The notes: generated by a model from the letters alone, not told the origin. Positions 1 through 8,516 are shown, counted from the first letter of the stretch. The stretch is DNA of 64,000 bases from an uncultured Spirochaetales bacterium (GCA_944388965.1 CALXKL010000008.1:1-64000), one strand, 5' to 3'. A program made the numbers and translations.

Positions 1-45
1 CTTCACTGAGTAGGAAACGTGTTACCTATTCAATCCCACAGGGAA

Positions 46-77
46 CAGAAAGTGTTACCTTTTATGGGTGCATATCA
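46..77 (-). repeat. IS3-family-like terminal end of an element lying mostly left of the window
   Basis: Read on the minus strand this stretch is TGATATGCACCCATAAAAGG followed by TAACAC. It resembles the outer end of the IS3-family element at 3957-3989 (TGATCTGCACCCC...AGGTAACAC). The sequence inward of it (positions 1-45) does not match the other copy, so this is probably a related but different element or a solo end. A second GTGTTACCT motif lies at 19-27. The rest of the element would be outside the window. Confidence 0.4.
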
Positions 78-132
78 CAGCGGCACTGATCTCCGTTTGA
101 CGGACGTTTCATAAAGGATTCTACGATTCCTG

Positions 133-205
133 CGGATAGGTTCTCCGAACTGGGGCGGACAACCTATCCGTTTTCAAGCGGACATGTTCTCCTTTTGGGG
201 CGGAA
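133..205. repeat. Composite short repeats, possibly an insertion-sequence end
   Basis: Two imperfect direct copies of a TTCTCC-N3/4-TGGGGCGGA motif lie at about 140-160 and 186-205. A perfect 8-bp inverted repeat (CGGATAGG / CCTATCCG) at 133-140 and 163-170 brackets the first copy. Repeated subterminal motifs of this kind are known from the ends of some insertion sequences such as the IS21 family, but no transposase is present here to confirm it. The block sits directly on the truncated recombinase reading frame, so it may mark the truncation point. Confidence 0.4.
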
Positions 206-346
206 GAAAACACCCTTGAGAATCACTCTGAACAGCTCGAATCCTTCTCGGAGGATTTGTGGATATCACTCGTTGACAGGATGGTCGTGTACAGCAAAGA
301 GGATATCAGGCTGATTCTGAAAGATGGCAGCGAGATAAAAATATGA
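206..346 (+). pseudogene. C-terminal tail of a large serine recombinase
   Basis: An open frame ends at the TGA at 344-346. Its last roughly 46 residues include DLWISLVDRMVVYSKEDI and the closing segment LKDGSEIKI. This is the characteristic end of large serine recombinases (a ..LVD.VTVY..DDV.F.FKDGTEI-type ending). The catalytic N-terminal resolvase domain is absent: an in-frame TAG lies at about 137 and the sequence between is unlike the family. I read it as a remnant of an integrated element, cut at its 5' side near the repeat block at 133-205. Confidence 0.6.
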
Positions 347-393
347 AGTAGAGACGCTTCCGTATTTAGATATGATCATATTTCGGAATAGTA

Positions 394-1650
394 TCACCGC
401 TTAACTTGGGTTAGTTTTATCTTCCTACTAAATTTGATTTTTTGATCAGCACAGAGAGTTTCAAAACAAAAGAACTTATTGTCTTTAAAAAGAAATTTAT
501 TCCAAAATGCATCATATTCAGATTGCGTATCAAACTTCTTTTGATCATTGCTTGCCAATGGAACAATATACACAAAATCTAACCCGCAACAATTCAAAAA
601 CGCCACAGTATAGGGTAGATCATAACTGTTTACCTTCCGAACAAACACGGTAATTGTAGGTTGCTGATTTACTTGAGGAGATATACACCTTGCAACAGGA
701 GGTACCTTAGTTAAAGATTTATCCGATCTAATCCATTTTATTGTTTCAGTAAAATTTGAAAGTAATGATGCTGGCAGAACACTTAGCGCATATTTGCAAA
801 GCGCCCTATAAACATTTTGCGGGTTAAACGATGTACTTGGAAGAGTAATCTCCCCAGGAAATTCGGAAATATTATCAAATGTAAATACATTCACCGAATT
901 AGGAGTATATGATAAAGAAGTTTCTTTTTTCTTCAAACTACCAATTTGAGGCACTCCATTTTTACCTTGAATACCTCTAATTGTCCTAAAAAGAGAAATG
1001 TATTCAATAAAGTCATTCTCAATAGTATCTCCGAAGGATTTATTACAATCATCACATTCATCTGGTGTGATAATTGTCTTATTTCCTAATGCCTCCGAAA
1101 TTGAATGTGCCTTTTTTGAAAAAGAAGCATTAGGCGATACACGTCCACAAAACCTGCATGTCCTGCCTTCTTTTGAGGTATCTCCTTCTACTTTATTGCA
1201 ATACTTAGTGCCAAAAAGATAAATATCATAATTTTCATTTATTGGCCCCATAAGATTATTGTATTGCTCTATAAAATCATTTAATGGAATATTCAATTCT
1301 TCCGATTGCAACTTAAATTTTAAATAATCCAAGTATTGTTTATCTAAACCTCCAAAAACTGGAAGAATCAAAAAATTTTCATTATCCTTTAGGTCTCGGA
1401 TGAAATCATAAATCTTAAAAGCAGAATTCTTAAGTTCTTTATCTTCGCAAGATTCTGCGAAGGAATTAAGCTTAACAAGTAGCTCTTTTGTCTTTTTTTG
1501 TTCGCACTCGATTTTAGGTTTGCCTGTTTGTCCGGTCCCAGTTACAAAACAATTCAATAAATCAAACATGAAATCGTTATGGCCTGAAAAACATAATTCA
1601 CACTGTGTAGAAGAAGTAATAATATTTATTTGGCATTCATTATTAATCAT
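394..1650 (-). CDS. HNH endonuclease domain protein (AT-rich, probably acquired)
   Basis: The protein of about 418 residues carries a zinc-supported HNH-like centre in its middle: CRFCG at about 165-169, a KKAHSISEALGN segment with the likely catalytic His at about 182, and CDDCN at about 199-203. This is the pattern of HNH_5-like nucleases. An extra Cys pair (CELC) lies near residue 17. The flanking N- and C-terminal regions are not recognised. I chose the ATG at 1650; a longer TTG start 18 nt upstream is possible and neither has a strong Shine-Dalgarno. The gene is far more AT-rich than its neighbours and sits where the 5' part of an AAA ATPase gene should be, so it probably arrived as a defence-type cassette. 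The target is unknown. Confidence 0.6.
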   Translation of the reverse strand: MINNECQINIITSSTQCELCFSGHNDFMFDLLNCFVTGTGQTGKPKIECEQKKTKELLVKLNSFAESCEDKELKNSAFKIYDFIRDLKDNENFLILPVFGGLDKQYLDYLKFKLQSEELNIPLNDFIEQYNNLMGPINENYDIYLFGTKYCNKVEGDTSKEGRTCRFCGRVSPNASFSKKAHSISEALGNKTIITPDECDDCNKSFGDTIENDFIEYISLFRTIRGIQGKNGVPQIGSLKKKETSLSYTPNSVNVFTFDNISEFPGEITLPSTSFNPQNVYRALCKYALSVLPASLLSNFTETIKWIRSDKSLTKVPPVARCISPQVNQQPTITVFVRKVNSYDLPYTVAFLNCCGLDFVYIVPLASNDQKKFDTQSEYDAFWNKFLFKDNKFFCFETLCADQKIKFSRKIKLTQVKR

Positions 1651-1790
1651 ATAACAATGATGGAGCAAGATTTATAACTTCACAAGATTGTTTACTTAAA
1701 AGCAAATACAAATTTAGCCAATTGCAAGGCATTTTAGCCACAGCAGTTTTATTTTCGTTTAATTGTATTTTCCGCAAAGAATGATTCATA

Positions 1791-2594
1791 TTCGAATATG
1801 AAAAGGACGGCGAGACGCATCTGTCAAGTGAACGCCTCTCGGTAAATTGAGAAGACATATACGATTACGACTACAGAGGAAAGAGATTCCGCTTTTCCAA
1901 TATCCAGCGACTTGTCGACGAAAACCTTACATTCAAGTATTTCGACTCGAACATATCCGTACTCAGGTACATCGCAAACAACAGTCTCCTACCTGAAGCG
2001 TCTACGATGAAGACGATAATGGATTTCGTCTCACGTATGCTCTGGTTCAGGTCTGTCGGGCAGAATGCGTCCATCGATCTCGAATCAGGAACCACATTCA
2101 TTGAAGACTGGATAATCGGCAATGGTCTGGTCGATGAATTCGCATCATTCCTGAAGGATACCTGTGACATAAATGTCCAGCTTGCGGTCTCGGTTGCGGC
2201 AGACAACAGGAAAATCCTCATAGAGAAGCACAGGAACGGAAACCTGATCTTTCAGCAGGCGTGTTCAAATGGCACTGCGGCGGCACAGCTGTTCTACTAT
2301 TGGATGAAACGTTTCGACAACGTCTCGCTGCTCTTCATGGACGAATTCGACGCGTATTATCATTTCGCCCTTTCCGCCAGAATCATCGAGCTGATCAAGA
2401 AGCACAGGAATCTGCAGGCCATATTCACGACTCACAACACCTTTCTCATGTCGAACAGGATCCTCCGACCCGACTGCTACTTCATGATGGAAGGTGGCAG
2501 ACTGAAGTCCTATATCGAAAAGGCGGATGGAAGGGAACTGCGCGAAGGACACAATCTGGAGAAGATATATCGCAATGGCGGTCTGAATGGCTGA
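1791..2594 (+). pseudogene. 5'-truncated AAA_15-type ATPase, C-terminal part
   Basis: From 1791 the frame reads like the middle and end of an ABC/SMC-like AAA_15 ATPase of the kind found in abortive-infection systems. It has an in-frame TGA at 1848-1850, then continues to the stop at 2592-2594. Recognisable parts are the Walker B LLFMDEFDAYYH and the TTHNTFLMSNRI segment that follows it in this family. The Walker A region is missing and is replaced by the AT-rich HNH cassette on its left. The next gene starts 8 bp before its end, as in intact two-gene operons of this type. A piece of the same kind of ATPase including Walker A lies on the other strand at 4426-4735, so the locus has been rearranged. 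Confidence 0.7.
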
Positions 2595-2871
2595 ACGCAG
2601 CATCCTCTACATATGTGAAGGGTCAAAAGATGAGCCGGGCTTTGTCCATGCCTTCATGAAGAAGGCTTTTGCGAACATCGAGTACAGAATCAAGGCCACC
2701 GCCTCTCCATGGGGATACAAGGAGCTTGTCCAGAAGACAGGATGCCATATCGACCTGAGGAGATGGGGATATGACATTTTCATCTCCGTAGCGGTCCAGA
2801 ACATCAGGAAGACGTGGTGGATGCTCCATTCAGACAACAGGCTACCTGATGTGGACGAATACGCTTCCATT
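2587..2871 (+). pseudogene. Truncated TOPRIM/RloB-like partner of the AAA ATPase
   Basis: ATG at 2587 overlaps the ATPase stop. The N-terminus reads MAERSILYICEGSKDEPGF, resembling the first strand and acidic loop of TOPRIM-like nucleases that accompany AAA_15 ATPases (AbiL, PARIS or RloAB style). About 95 residues remain before the frame runs into IS3-family sequence at about 2871. Residues after that point in the open frame are translated transposon. The identification is by pattern and gene order only. Confidence 0.5.
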
Positions 2872-3533
2872 GACCCCTTGCTTCCCATGCTGATCCTGAT
2901 GCCCAGCTCTTCAAGCCTCTCCCTGTATGCGTAAGACATGTATGTGGAGCCGCAGTCGCTGTGCAGGATGACATCCGAGATGGAGGGGCCAAGCTCAGAG
3001 GCCAGCATGTCCACAGTGTCCAGGCAGAGCCTCGTATCAGGATGGTCCGAGATCTTCCAGGCGACAATCTCCCCGTTGAACATGTCCTCTATCGTATTGA
3101 GGTACAGGTTCCCCTCAATGGCTGGCAGGTATGTGATGTCCTCGACAAACCTGGTACGCGGGTGGAAGGAGAAGAACCGCCTGCCGATAAGGTCAGGTAT
3201 CCTGAGGCTTCTCAGGTCCCTCCTGGCGGCGTAGACCTCCTCGCTGTACTTCTTCCTCCTGACATTCGAAAGGAGGCCATTGTCACGCATCATGCGCTCC
3301 ACCCGCTTCTCATTTACAGCGGTGCCAAGCTTTTTCGACAGCTCCATCGCCATCTTCCTGTAGCCAAGGCATTGTCCATGGTCCGCCTGCATCCCTGCAA
3401 TCTCCTCGAGCAGGACCGCATCCTCTACGTCTTTCCTCTTCGGCTTGAGGCTCTGGTAGTAGCACTTCGGTGACACGCCGGCGATCCCGCACAGCCTCCT
3501 GACGTTCTTTCTGCCCGACTCCAGGGCCTTCAC
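2872..3533 (-). pseudogene. IS3-family transposase OrfB, C-terminally truncated
   Basis: The frame starts with a helix-turn-helix-like stretch, VRRLCGIAGVSPKCYY, then an HTH_21-like region (GYRKMAMELSKKLG), then the rve/DDE core. The first Asp is in VEDITYLP and the second in HSDCGSTY. The similarity stops after RISMGSKGS, where normal OrfB continues into the CYDNALAESF block that carries the catalytic Glu. The open frame goes on to 2607, but those residues come from the antisense of the neighbouring gene. Without the third acidic residue the protein cannot be an active transposase. Confidence 0.8.
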
Positions 3534-3937
3534 GATTGCGGAAAACCTTTTTTTTTCACCACGCTGGCAGGATCCTGCTTGATGACCTCATAGAGGGCCT
3601 CAAGATAGGCGACCTTGTCTTTGAGGTACTCGTTCTCCTCCCTCAGCGCCTTGTTCTCCTTCTTGAGGTCCTCAGCGCTCACTTTCCTGGGCATCAGCTC
3701 CTCCGGGATGACCTCCACATCTGCTGTGACGTAGCAGCCATCCTGCCTCCTCTTGCCAGCATAATACCTTGCACGGATTTCGTCTCTGTTCTTGTAGAAT
3801 TCGCTGACTGTTGAATGCGAGATCCCGAATTCCTTTGCGACCTGCGAAATTGAATGACCTTGTTCCTTGAAGCGGATGATCTCAATCTTCTCTTCCAACG
3901 TACGATGTTTTCCCATCCTCATCTCTCCTTCTGTCAC
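3530..3937 (-). CDS. IS3-family transposase OrfA
   Basis: The 135-residue protein has an N-terminal helix-turn-helix (KIEIIRFKEQGHSISQVAKEFGISHS region, residues about 16-42) that binds the terminal repeats. It ends with a leucine-zipper-like coiled coil (ENKALREENEYLKDKVAYLE, residues about 95-114) used for OrfA/OrfAB oligomerisation. The true start may be the ATG at residue 8 (MGKHR). The gene ends in an A-rich stretch coding KKK, 4 bp into orfB, which is the usual frameshift arrangement. Confidence 0.8.
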   Translation of the reverse strand: MTEGEMRMGKHRTLEEKIEIIRFKEQGHSISQVAKEFGISHSTVSEFYKNRDEIRARYYAGKRRQDGCYVTADVEVIPEELMPRKVSAEDLKKENKALREENEYLKDKVAYLEALYEVIKQDPASVVKKKGFPQS

Positions 3938-3989
3938 CAGCTTCCGGAGCGGAGGATCATTTTGTGTTACCTAAATGGGGTGCAGATCA

Positions 3990-4201
3990 TCCGTGTCACG
4001 GAGTATCTCCTCCTCGACGGTGAGGAGCTTAATCATTGCCTCTTCCATAGGGGACTTGAGGTGTTTCGGACTCTTCGGCAGCTCCGATATCTCAATCCTC
4101 GCGCGCTCGGCGAGCTTCCTGAGAACCTCGGCTCTCTTCATCTTGATCTCGATTCTCCTCTTCAGGTTGAAAGCCTCTGAAAGATATTCCTTTGCCGTCA
4201 T
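3990..4201 (-). pseudogene. DUF1492-like phage protein, 3'-truncated by the IS3 element
   Basis: The frame begins MTAKEYLSEAFNLKRRIE and has the helical, Lys/Arg/Glu-rich pattern of DUF1492, a small phage protein found near late-gene activators. The last few residues and the stop (3971-3989) are supplied by the IS terminal repeat, so the original C-terminus is lost. Its ATG overlaps the stop of the upstream fragment (4198-4425), typical of packed phage operons. Confidence 0.55.
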
Positions 4202-4425
4202 ACAGCGAATCCCTCCTTCTTTGCAGTGTCTATCGCCTCATCTGCGTAGTCGGCGATGAAGCGGAACCAGTCGCTCCTGAAGAACCGCTCCGTATCATCC
4301 TTCATGTACAGGGCATACTTGTCCTCCGGGTTGTTCTGGAGCTTTCTTACCGCTCTCCTGTGATCCCTCGCCGCCATATGGACTATGGCGTCAAGGAGCT
4401 TTATGTATCCGTCAAACTGATCGAG
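4198..4425 (-). pseudogene. 5'-truncated phage-type small protein
   Basis: An open frame on the minus strand reads DQFDGYIKLLDAIVHMAARD and continues through DDTERFFRSDWFRFI to a TGA overlapping the next gene's ATG. An internal ATG near 4377 would give 59 residues, but the matching frame extends further upstream until it meets AAA-ATPase sequence at about 4425, so the original start seems lost. I do not recognise the family. The position directly before a DUF1492 gene suggests phage origin. Confidence 0.4.
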
Positions 4426-4735
4426 TTGCCGGATTCCCTGAATTCATATGAGAACAAGGCGCTTTCCGTTTTGATGTCACGATTCAGGAACAGGCCGGGA
4501 GCCTTGACGTTCTGGTCCACGAACCTGTCTGTCAGAAGTGGGACTATGTCGAACAGTGCAATGCCGAAATTGCTCTTTCCACTACCGTTCGGCCCCTATA
4601 TGCCCACCTTCATCAGGATGCCGTCGTCTACGCATTCCGTATTGAATGCGTAGTCGTGGACGTCGGTGAAATCGAGCGTGACGGACTCGGCGAAGTTCCT
4701 GAATCCCCTGACTGTGAATCGGGCGAGGCCTGTTT
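4426..4735 (-). pseudogene. AAA_15-type ATPase, N-terminal fragment with Walker A
   Basis: Read on the minus strand, the frame gives LARFTVRGFRNFAESVTLDF, then a stop codon (TAG), then GPNGSGKSNFGIALFDIV and later SALFSYEFRE. This is the start of an AAA_15 ATPase with an intact Walker A, but the stop directly precedes the P-loop. After about 100 codons the frame is replaced by the phage-type fragment. It matches the part missing from the ATPase remnant at 1791-2594 but lies on the opposite strand, so it is either a displaced half of that gene or the relic of a second copy. Confidence 0.6.
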
Positions 4736-4855
4736 TCTTCTGCGGCTTACCTTACCTATGAATCCAATGATGGACAGCTGTTTCCCGGAAGGTCAATGCT
4801 TCCGCAAGAAAATTGCGGCTGAGTTGCATTCCGGCCTTGCGTCTGATTATTGTCC

Positions 4856-6172
4856 TCATCTGTCGCGTTTCGTCAGATTCGCTATCTGGAAACCGGTCAT
4901 GAGCAGGAAATATGCGGCAAGCACCATCATCGCAAGTGAAAGGTAGAGCAGGTTTTCGTAGTTGCTGTCGAACGCGATCGTGACCAGCATCGCCGATGAG
5001 AATATGGAGATTGTCCTCAGAGCGCCGTCCCTGCTCGTGAATGCCGCCTTGAGAAGAAAGAGCAGGCTGGACAGGTACATGCCGACGAAGAGGATGAAGC
5101 CGATGATCCCCAGCGTCGCAAGAATCTGCAGGAACGAATTGTGGGAGCCGCTGTTGTCCGAGATGTCTGCCGGGAAGCCGACGATCGCAGCCTTCGTGGA
5201 CACGCCGAAGACGACATTGTCCTTCCAGTGTTCAATCGTGAGCCTTCGCAGTTCATCGCGGTTGGACGCATCGGCGAACGACGAGGAAAGCGAGGACAGG
5301 ATCTCCATGGTGGAGTGTGAATCCTCGTGTGGTATTCTCAACGTATCCAGCATGAAGTTCCTGAATGCATCGCTGACGGCGAAGACCAGGAAGCATGCCA
5401 CGACGGCGATCACGACCAGGATGATGAGGACCATGATGAAGCGTGAGGCCCATCGGGGAAGAGCCTTCCTCCAGTATGTGAAGTATCCTGCTGCAAGGAG
5501 GATGAATGTGAAGGCGAGAAACAGCATCGAGGCCCTGGACTGCGAATCGATGAGCACCTTCACCGTCAGCAGAGCATCGACGACTATCGCTGCAAGGAAC
5601 GCCCTGGATGAGGGAACGAGCAGGAACGCTCCGATTCCGAACACCAGGCCGTATGTCGCGCTGTGCCCCAGGGTGTTGGGGTGCGGCATTATACCCTGGA
5701 GCCTTCCCCCTTGTGTGGGCGCATCGGTGATCGGGAACACCAGGGAGATGTAGGACAGCAGGGATACGGCGACGGACAGCCAGAACATCGCGAGGCAGAA
5801 CACATGGAACCGCTTCGCAAGCTCTTCCTTTTTCAGGGCGGGCATGCAGAACAGACAGAAGGCGAGGGTGTAGAAGCCCGAGGCTCCATGGCTCATGATG
5901 TCGCCATTGAAACAGTGACGGGCTATCATGTAGACATGAAACGCCACAGGAATGAACACATATGGCGTCATGAACCTGATGTCCGTTCTTGCCAGGCAGT
6001 AGATGATCGCGACGACCTCCACCACGGGGAAGAGGAATATCCCGATTCCGTTCGCCAGTCCCGGCAGGTCGAGCTGCCAGCGCAGCACGCTCCATATGAG
6101 GTGCATGACCAGAATAAGGTCGAGAGCCTCGACTACTTTCGCTCTGTCCGTTCTCTGCTTTTCAAGCGGCAT
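4856..6172 (-). CDS. O-antigen ligase/polymerase-like membrane protein
   Basis: The protein of about 438 residues has some ten hydrophobic segments and the Wzy_C/WaaL-type periplasmic signature near the C-terminus (SGSHNSFLQILATLGIIGF). It also has a conserved PHPNTLGHSATYG segment in the middle and a DSQSRAS motif. Members of this family ligate or polymerise undecaprenyl-linked glycans on the periplasmic face. I place the start at 6172, after a good GGGAGG Shine-Dalgarno; this overlaps the end of the upstream paralogue by about 40 bp, so the two are co-transcribed and translationally coupled. Whether it acts as ligase or polymerase cannot be told from sequence. Confidence 0.75.
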   Translation of the reverse strand: MPLEKQRTDRAKVVEALDLILVMHLIWSVLRWQLDLPGLANGIGIFLFPVVEVVAIIYCLARTDIRFMTPYVFIPVAFHVYMIARHCFNGDIMSHGASGFYTLAFCLFCMPALKKEELAKRFHVFCLAMFWLSVAVSLLSYISLVFPITDAPTQGGRLQGIMPHPNTLGHSATYGLVFGIGAFLLVPSSRAFLAAIVVDALLTVKVLIDSQSRASMLFLAFTFILLAAGYFTYWRKALPRWASRFIMVLIILVVIAVVACFLVFAVSDAFRNFMLDTLRIPHEDSHSTMEILSSLSSSFADASNRDELRRLTIEHWKDNVVFGVSTKAAIVGFPADISDNSGSHNSFLQILATLGIIGFILFVGMYLSSLLFLLKAAFTSRDGALRTISIFSSAMLVTIAFDSNYENLLYLSLAMMVLAAYFLLMTGFQIANLTKRDR

Positions 6173-7521
6173 ATCGCCTCCCTGTCTTCTGCTGTCCCCA
6201 CCGACTTCAGCTGATAGGCGGTCGTGATTATGAAATACCACGCCATGACCATGGGCGCAAGTGACATGTACAGCAGATTCTCATAACATGAGTCCACCAT
6301 CATCGCGGCGACCATGACAGACATGAACGACGCGATCGTCCTCAACCTGCGGTCATCAGATCTGCAGACCGTCCATGCAAGACATATGAGCGAAACCGCC
6401 GTCATGAATGCGAACAGGACAAGTCCGACGATTCCGAGCGTGGCGAGAATCTGCAGGAACGAGTTGTGCGAGCCCGTGTTCTCGTCGATCCTCTCCGGGA
6501 AGTCCTCCACTATGGATGAAGCCTTCGTCCCGAAAAGCGGGCTGTCCTGCCAATGCATGTATGTGATTTCCCTCAGCACGTCCCTCCTCGAGGCGCCTTC
6601 AAATGATTCCACAATCGATTCGAAGACTCTGGAAAGGGAGTCGCCCTGATTGTAAGGAACCCGTATGACATCGAGAACCGCATTGCGGAAATTGGAGGAT
6701 GCTATGAAAAGGATGCAGAGCACAAGCATGACGAGCACGGCGGCCATGATAAGCAGCAGTACAGCCCTGGACTGTCTTCGTGGAAGGATCCTCCTCCATG
6801 AGATGAGGAACGCAATCCCGATTCCCGCGCATGCAAGTGCCGTGAACAGCATGGATGCCCTCGACTGCGAATCCAGCAGCACCTTGACCAGCACGACGAG
6901 GTCGCAGCAGAGCAGAACCCATATGGACCTGTTTCCTGGACGCAGGAGGAACGAGCCGACTCCGAAGGCGAAGCCGTATGCCACGACATGGGCGAATGTG
7001 TTCGGATTCTGGAAGATCCCCGCATACCGGATGCCTTGCGCGATGATTATGGTATGCTCTGTCGCCAGCAGCTTTACATACGAGGCAAGTCCGCTGAATA
7101 GGGAGATGCACAGCATGGTGGTGCAGAAGACGTATATACGGTCGATCAGCTCGTCCTTCGAGAGCGGTAGCAGGCAGACAAGGCAGAACATGAGAGTGTA
7201 TATGTCTGATGCGCCGTGGTTCATGATGTCTCTGCTGAAGCAGTGCCTGACGATCATGTATGCGTGGAATGCCGTCGGAAGGAGGACGTATGGCATGATG
7301 AGCCTCCTGTCCGTTCTCATGTAGCAGTATGCAATCGCTAGGAGCTCGAGGACGGGAAAGAGGAAAATGGTCAGTCCGTTGAGGAGAATGTCGTCGACTG
7401 CGATCTGCCATCTGACCACGCTCCAGACGAGACGCGCAGAAAGAAGGCCGTCCAGTATCCTGATGACGTCATTCCCATTTCCGCCCGTCGTGGGCATGCG
7501 CATGGCGGCATTTCCCTTCAC
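6133..7521 (-). CDS. O-antigen ligase/polymerase-like membrane protein (tandem paralogue)
   Basis: The 462-residue polytopic membrane protein is clearly paralogous to its downstream neighbour. It shares the GSHNSFLQILATLGIVGLVLF signature, the FQNPNTFAHVVAYGFAFGVG segment in place of the neighbour's HPNTLGH segment, the DSQSRAS motif and the same segment spacing. The start at 7521 (MKGNAAMRM...) lies 122 bp from the divergent neuB-like gene, so the intergenic stretch probably holds promoters for both directions. A tandem pair could divide polymerase and ligase duties or act on different glycans. Confidence 0.75.
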   Translation of the reverse strand: MKGNAAMRMPTTGGNGNDVIRILDGLLSARLVWSVVRWQIAVDDILLNGLTIFLFPVLELLAIAYCYMRTDRRLIMPYVLLPTAFHAYMIVRHCFSRDIMNHGASDIYTLMFCLVCLLPLSKDELIDRIYVFCTTMLCISLFSGLASYVKLLATEHTIIIAQGIRYAGIFQNPNTFAHVVAYGFAFGVGSFLLRPGNRSIWVLLCCDLVVLVKVLLDSQSRASMLFTALACAGIGIAFLISWRRILPRRQSRAVLLLIMAAVLVMLVLCILFIASSNFRNAVLDVIRVPYNQGDSLSRVFESIVESFEGASRRDVLREITYMHWQDSPLFGTKASSIVEDFPERIDENTGSHNSFLQILATLGIVGLVLFAFMTAVSLICLAWTVCRSDDRRLRTIASFMSVMVAAMMVDSCYENLLYMSLAPMVMAWYFIITTAYQLKSVGTAEDREAICRLKSRERTERK

Positions 7522-7643
7522 ATGTGCGAGTGTACACCGTTTGGGATGCCGGATGAAAGTCCGACATGCGGCGCAGGTGGTGGTCTACCATACACCTTTG
7601 ATGATATACTGACTGCGCAACAACGACATGCAAGGGAAATGAA

Positions 7644-8516
7644 ATGGTATACGAGAAGCCTTTCGTCATAGCTGAAGCCGGGTGCAATCACAAGGGCGAC
7701 ATGGAGATTGCACATGAACTGATAAACACCGCAGCCATCTACTGCAAGGCGGATGCGATCAAGTTCCAGAAGAGATGTCCGAAGGAGCTGCTCACCCCCG
7801 AGCAGTACAACGCCCCACATCCACATCCCGAGAACTCCTATGGAAAGACATATGGGGAGCACCGTGAGGCTCTGGAGTTCACTGTGGACCAGCATGCCCA
7901 GCTGAAGGAGTGGTGCGAGCAGGTCGGCATAATCTACGCGACCTCCGTGTGGGACATGACGAGCGCCAAGGAGATCGCCGGCCTCAATCCCAGGTTCATC
8001 AAGATCCCCTCCGCCTGCAATACCCACTACGAGATGCTCCAGTGGCTGTGCGACAACTACAAGGGCGAGATCCAGCTCTCGTTCGGAATGACCACGCACG
8101 AAGAGGAGGAGAGGATCGTCTCGCTCTTCGAAGCCAACGGCAGGGCGAAGGACCTTGTCATCTTCGACTGCACATCAGGTTATCCTGTGCCATATCAGGA
8201 CATCTGCCTGCTGGAGATATGCCGGCTGCGCGAGAAGTTCGCCTCCAGGGTGAAGGCGATCGGCTTCTCCGGCCATCATCTCGGAATCGCGGTCGATGTG
8301 GCCGCCTATACTCTAGGTGCACACATCATCGAACGGCACTATACGCTGGACAGGACCTGGAAGGGCACGGACCATGCCGCCTCTCTCGAGCCATATGGCA
8401 TCAAGAGCCTTGTAAGGGAGCTGAACGACGTCCACGAGGCGCTTGCCTACAAGAAGGAGGAGATCCTCCCCATCGAGCAGGTCCAGCGCGACAAGCTGAA
8501 ATACAGAAAGCACTGA
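7644..8516 (+). CDS. neuB: NeuB-type nonulosonic acid synthase (NeuB domain only)
   Basis: NeuB-family enzymes condense phosphoenolpyruvate with an N-acetylmannosamine-type (or phosphorylated) sugar to form sialic or related nine-carbon acids. The TIM-barrel landmarks are present: FVIAEAGCNHKGD at the N-terminus, ADAIKFQKR, TSVWDM, FIKIPSACNTHYEML, IGFSGHHLGI and GAHIIERHYTLDR. At 290 residues it is shorter than usual NeuB (about 340-350) because the C-terminal SAF/antifreeze-like domain is missing. The next gene follows after 5 bp, starting a four-gene plus-strand operon. The exact substrate is not predictable. Confidence 0.85.
   Translation: MVYEKPFVIAEAGCNHKGDMEIAHELINTAAIYCKADAIKFQKRCPKELLTPEQYNAPHPHPENSYGKTYGEHREALEFTVDQHAQLKEWCEQVGIIYATSVWDMTSAKEIAGLNPRFIKIPSACNTHYEMLQWLCDNYKGEIQLSFGMTTHEEEERIVSLFEANGRAKDLVIFDCTSGYPVPYQDICLLEICRLREKFASRVKAIGFSGHHLGIAVDVAAYTLGAHIIERHYTLDRTWKGTDHAASLEPYGIKSLVRELNDVHEALAYKKEEILPIEQVQRDKLKYRKH

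Larger units (their letters stand above)
2872..3989 (-). mobile_element. IS3-family element (IS150-like), truncated at its 3' end
   Basis: The left terminal repeat, read inward on the minus strand, starts at 3989 (TGATCTGCACCCC, then AGGTAACAC). It is followed by orfA (3530-3937) and orfB in the -1 frame. A run of nine A residues just before the end of orfA fits the programmed -1 frameshift site used to make the OrfAB transposase. The right part, including the end of orfB and the right inverted repeat, is missing: at about 2872 the sequence changes to the TOPRIM-like gene. The element has also cut the DUF1492 gene next to its left end. Confidence 0.75.

Noticed and set aside
1643-1858. 71-codon minus-strand frame before the HNH gene
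   Set aside because: It is antisense to the ATPase remnant at its left edge, has no ribosome site or motif, and spans the composition boundary.
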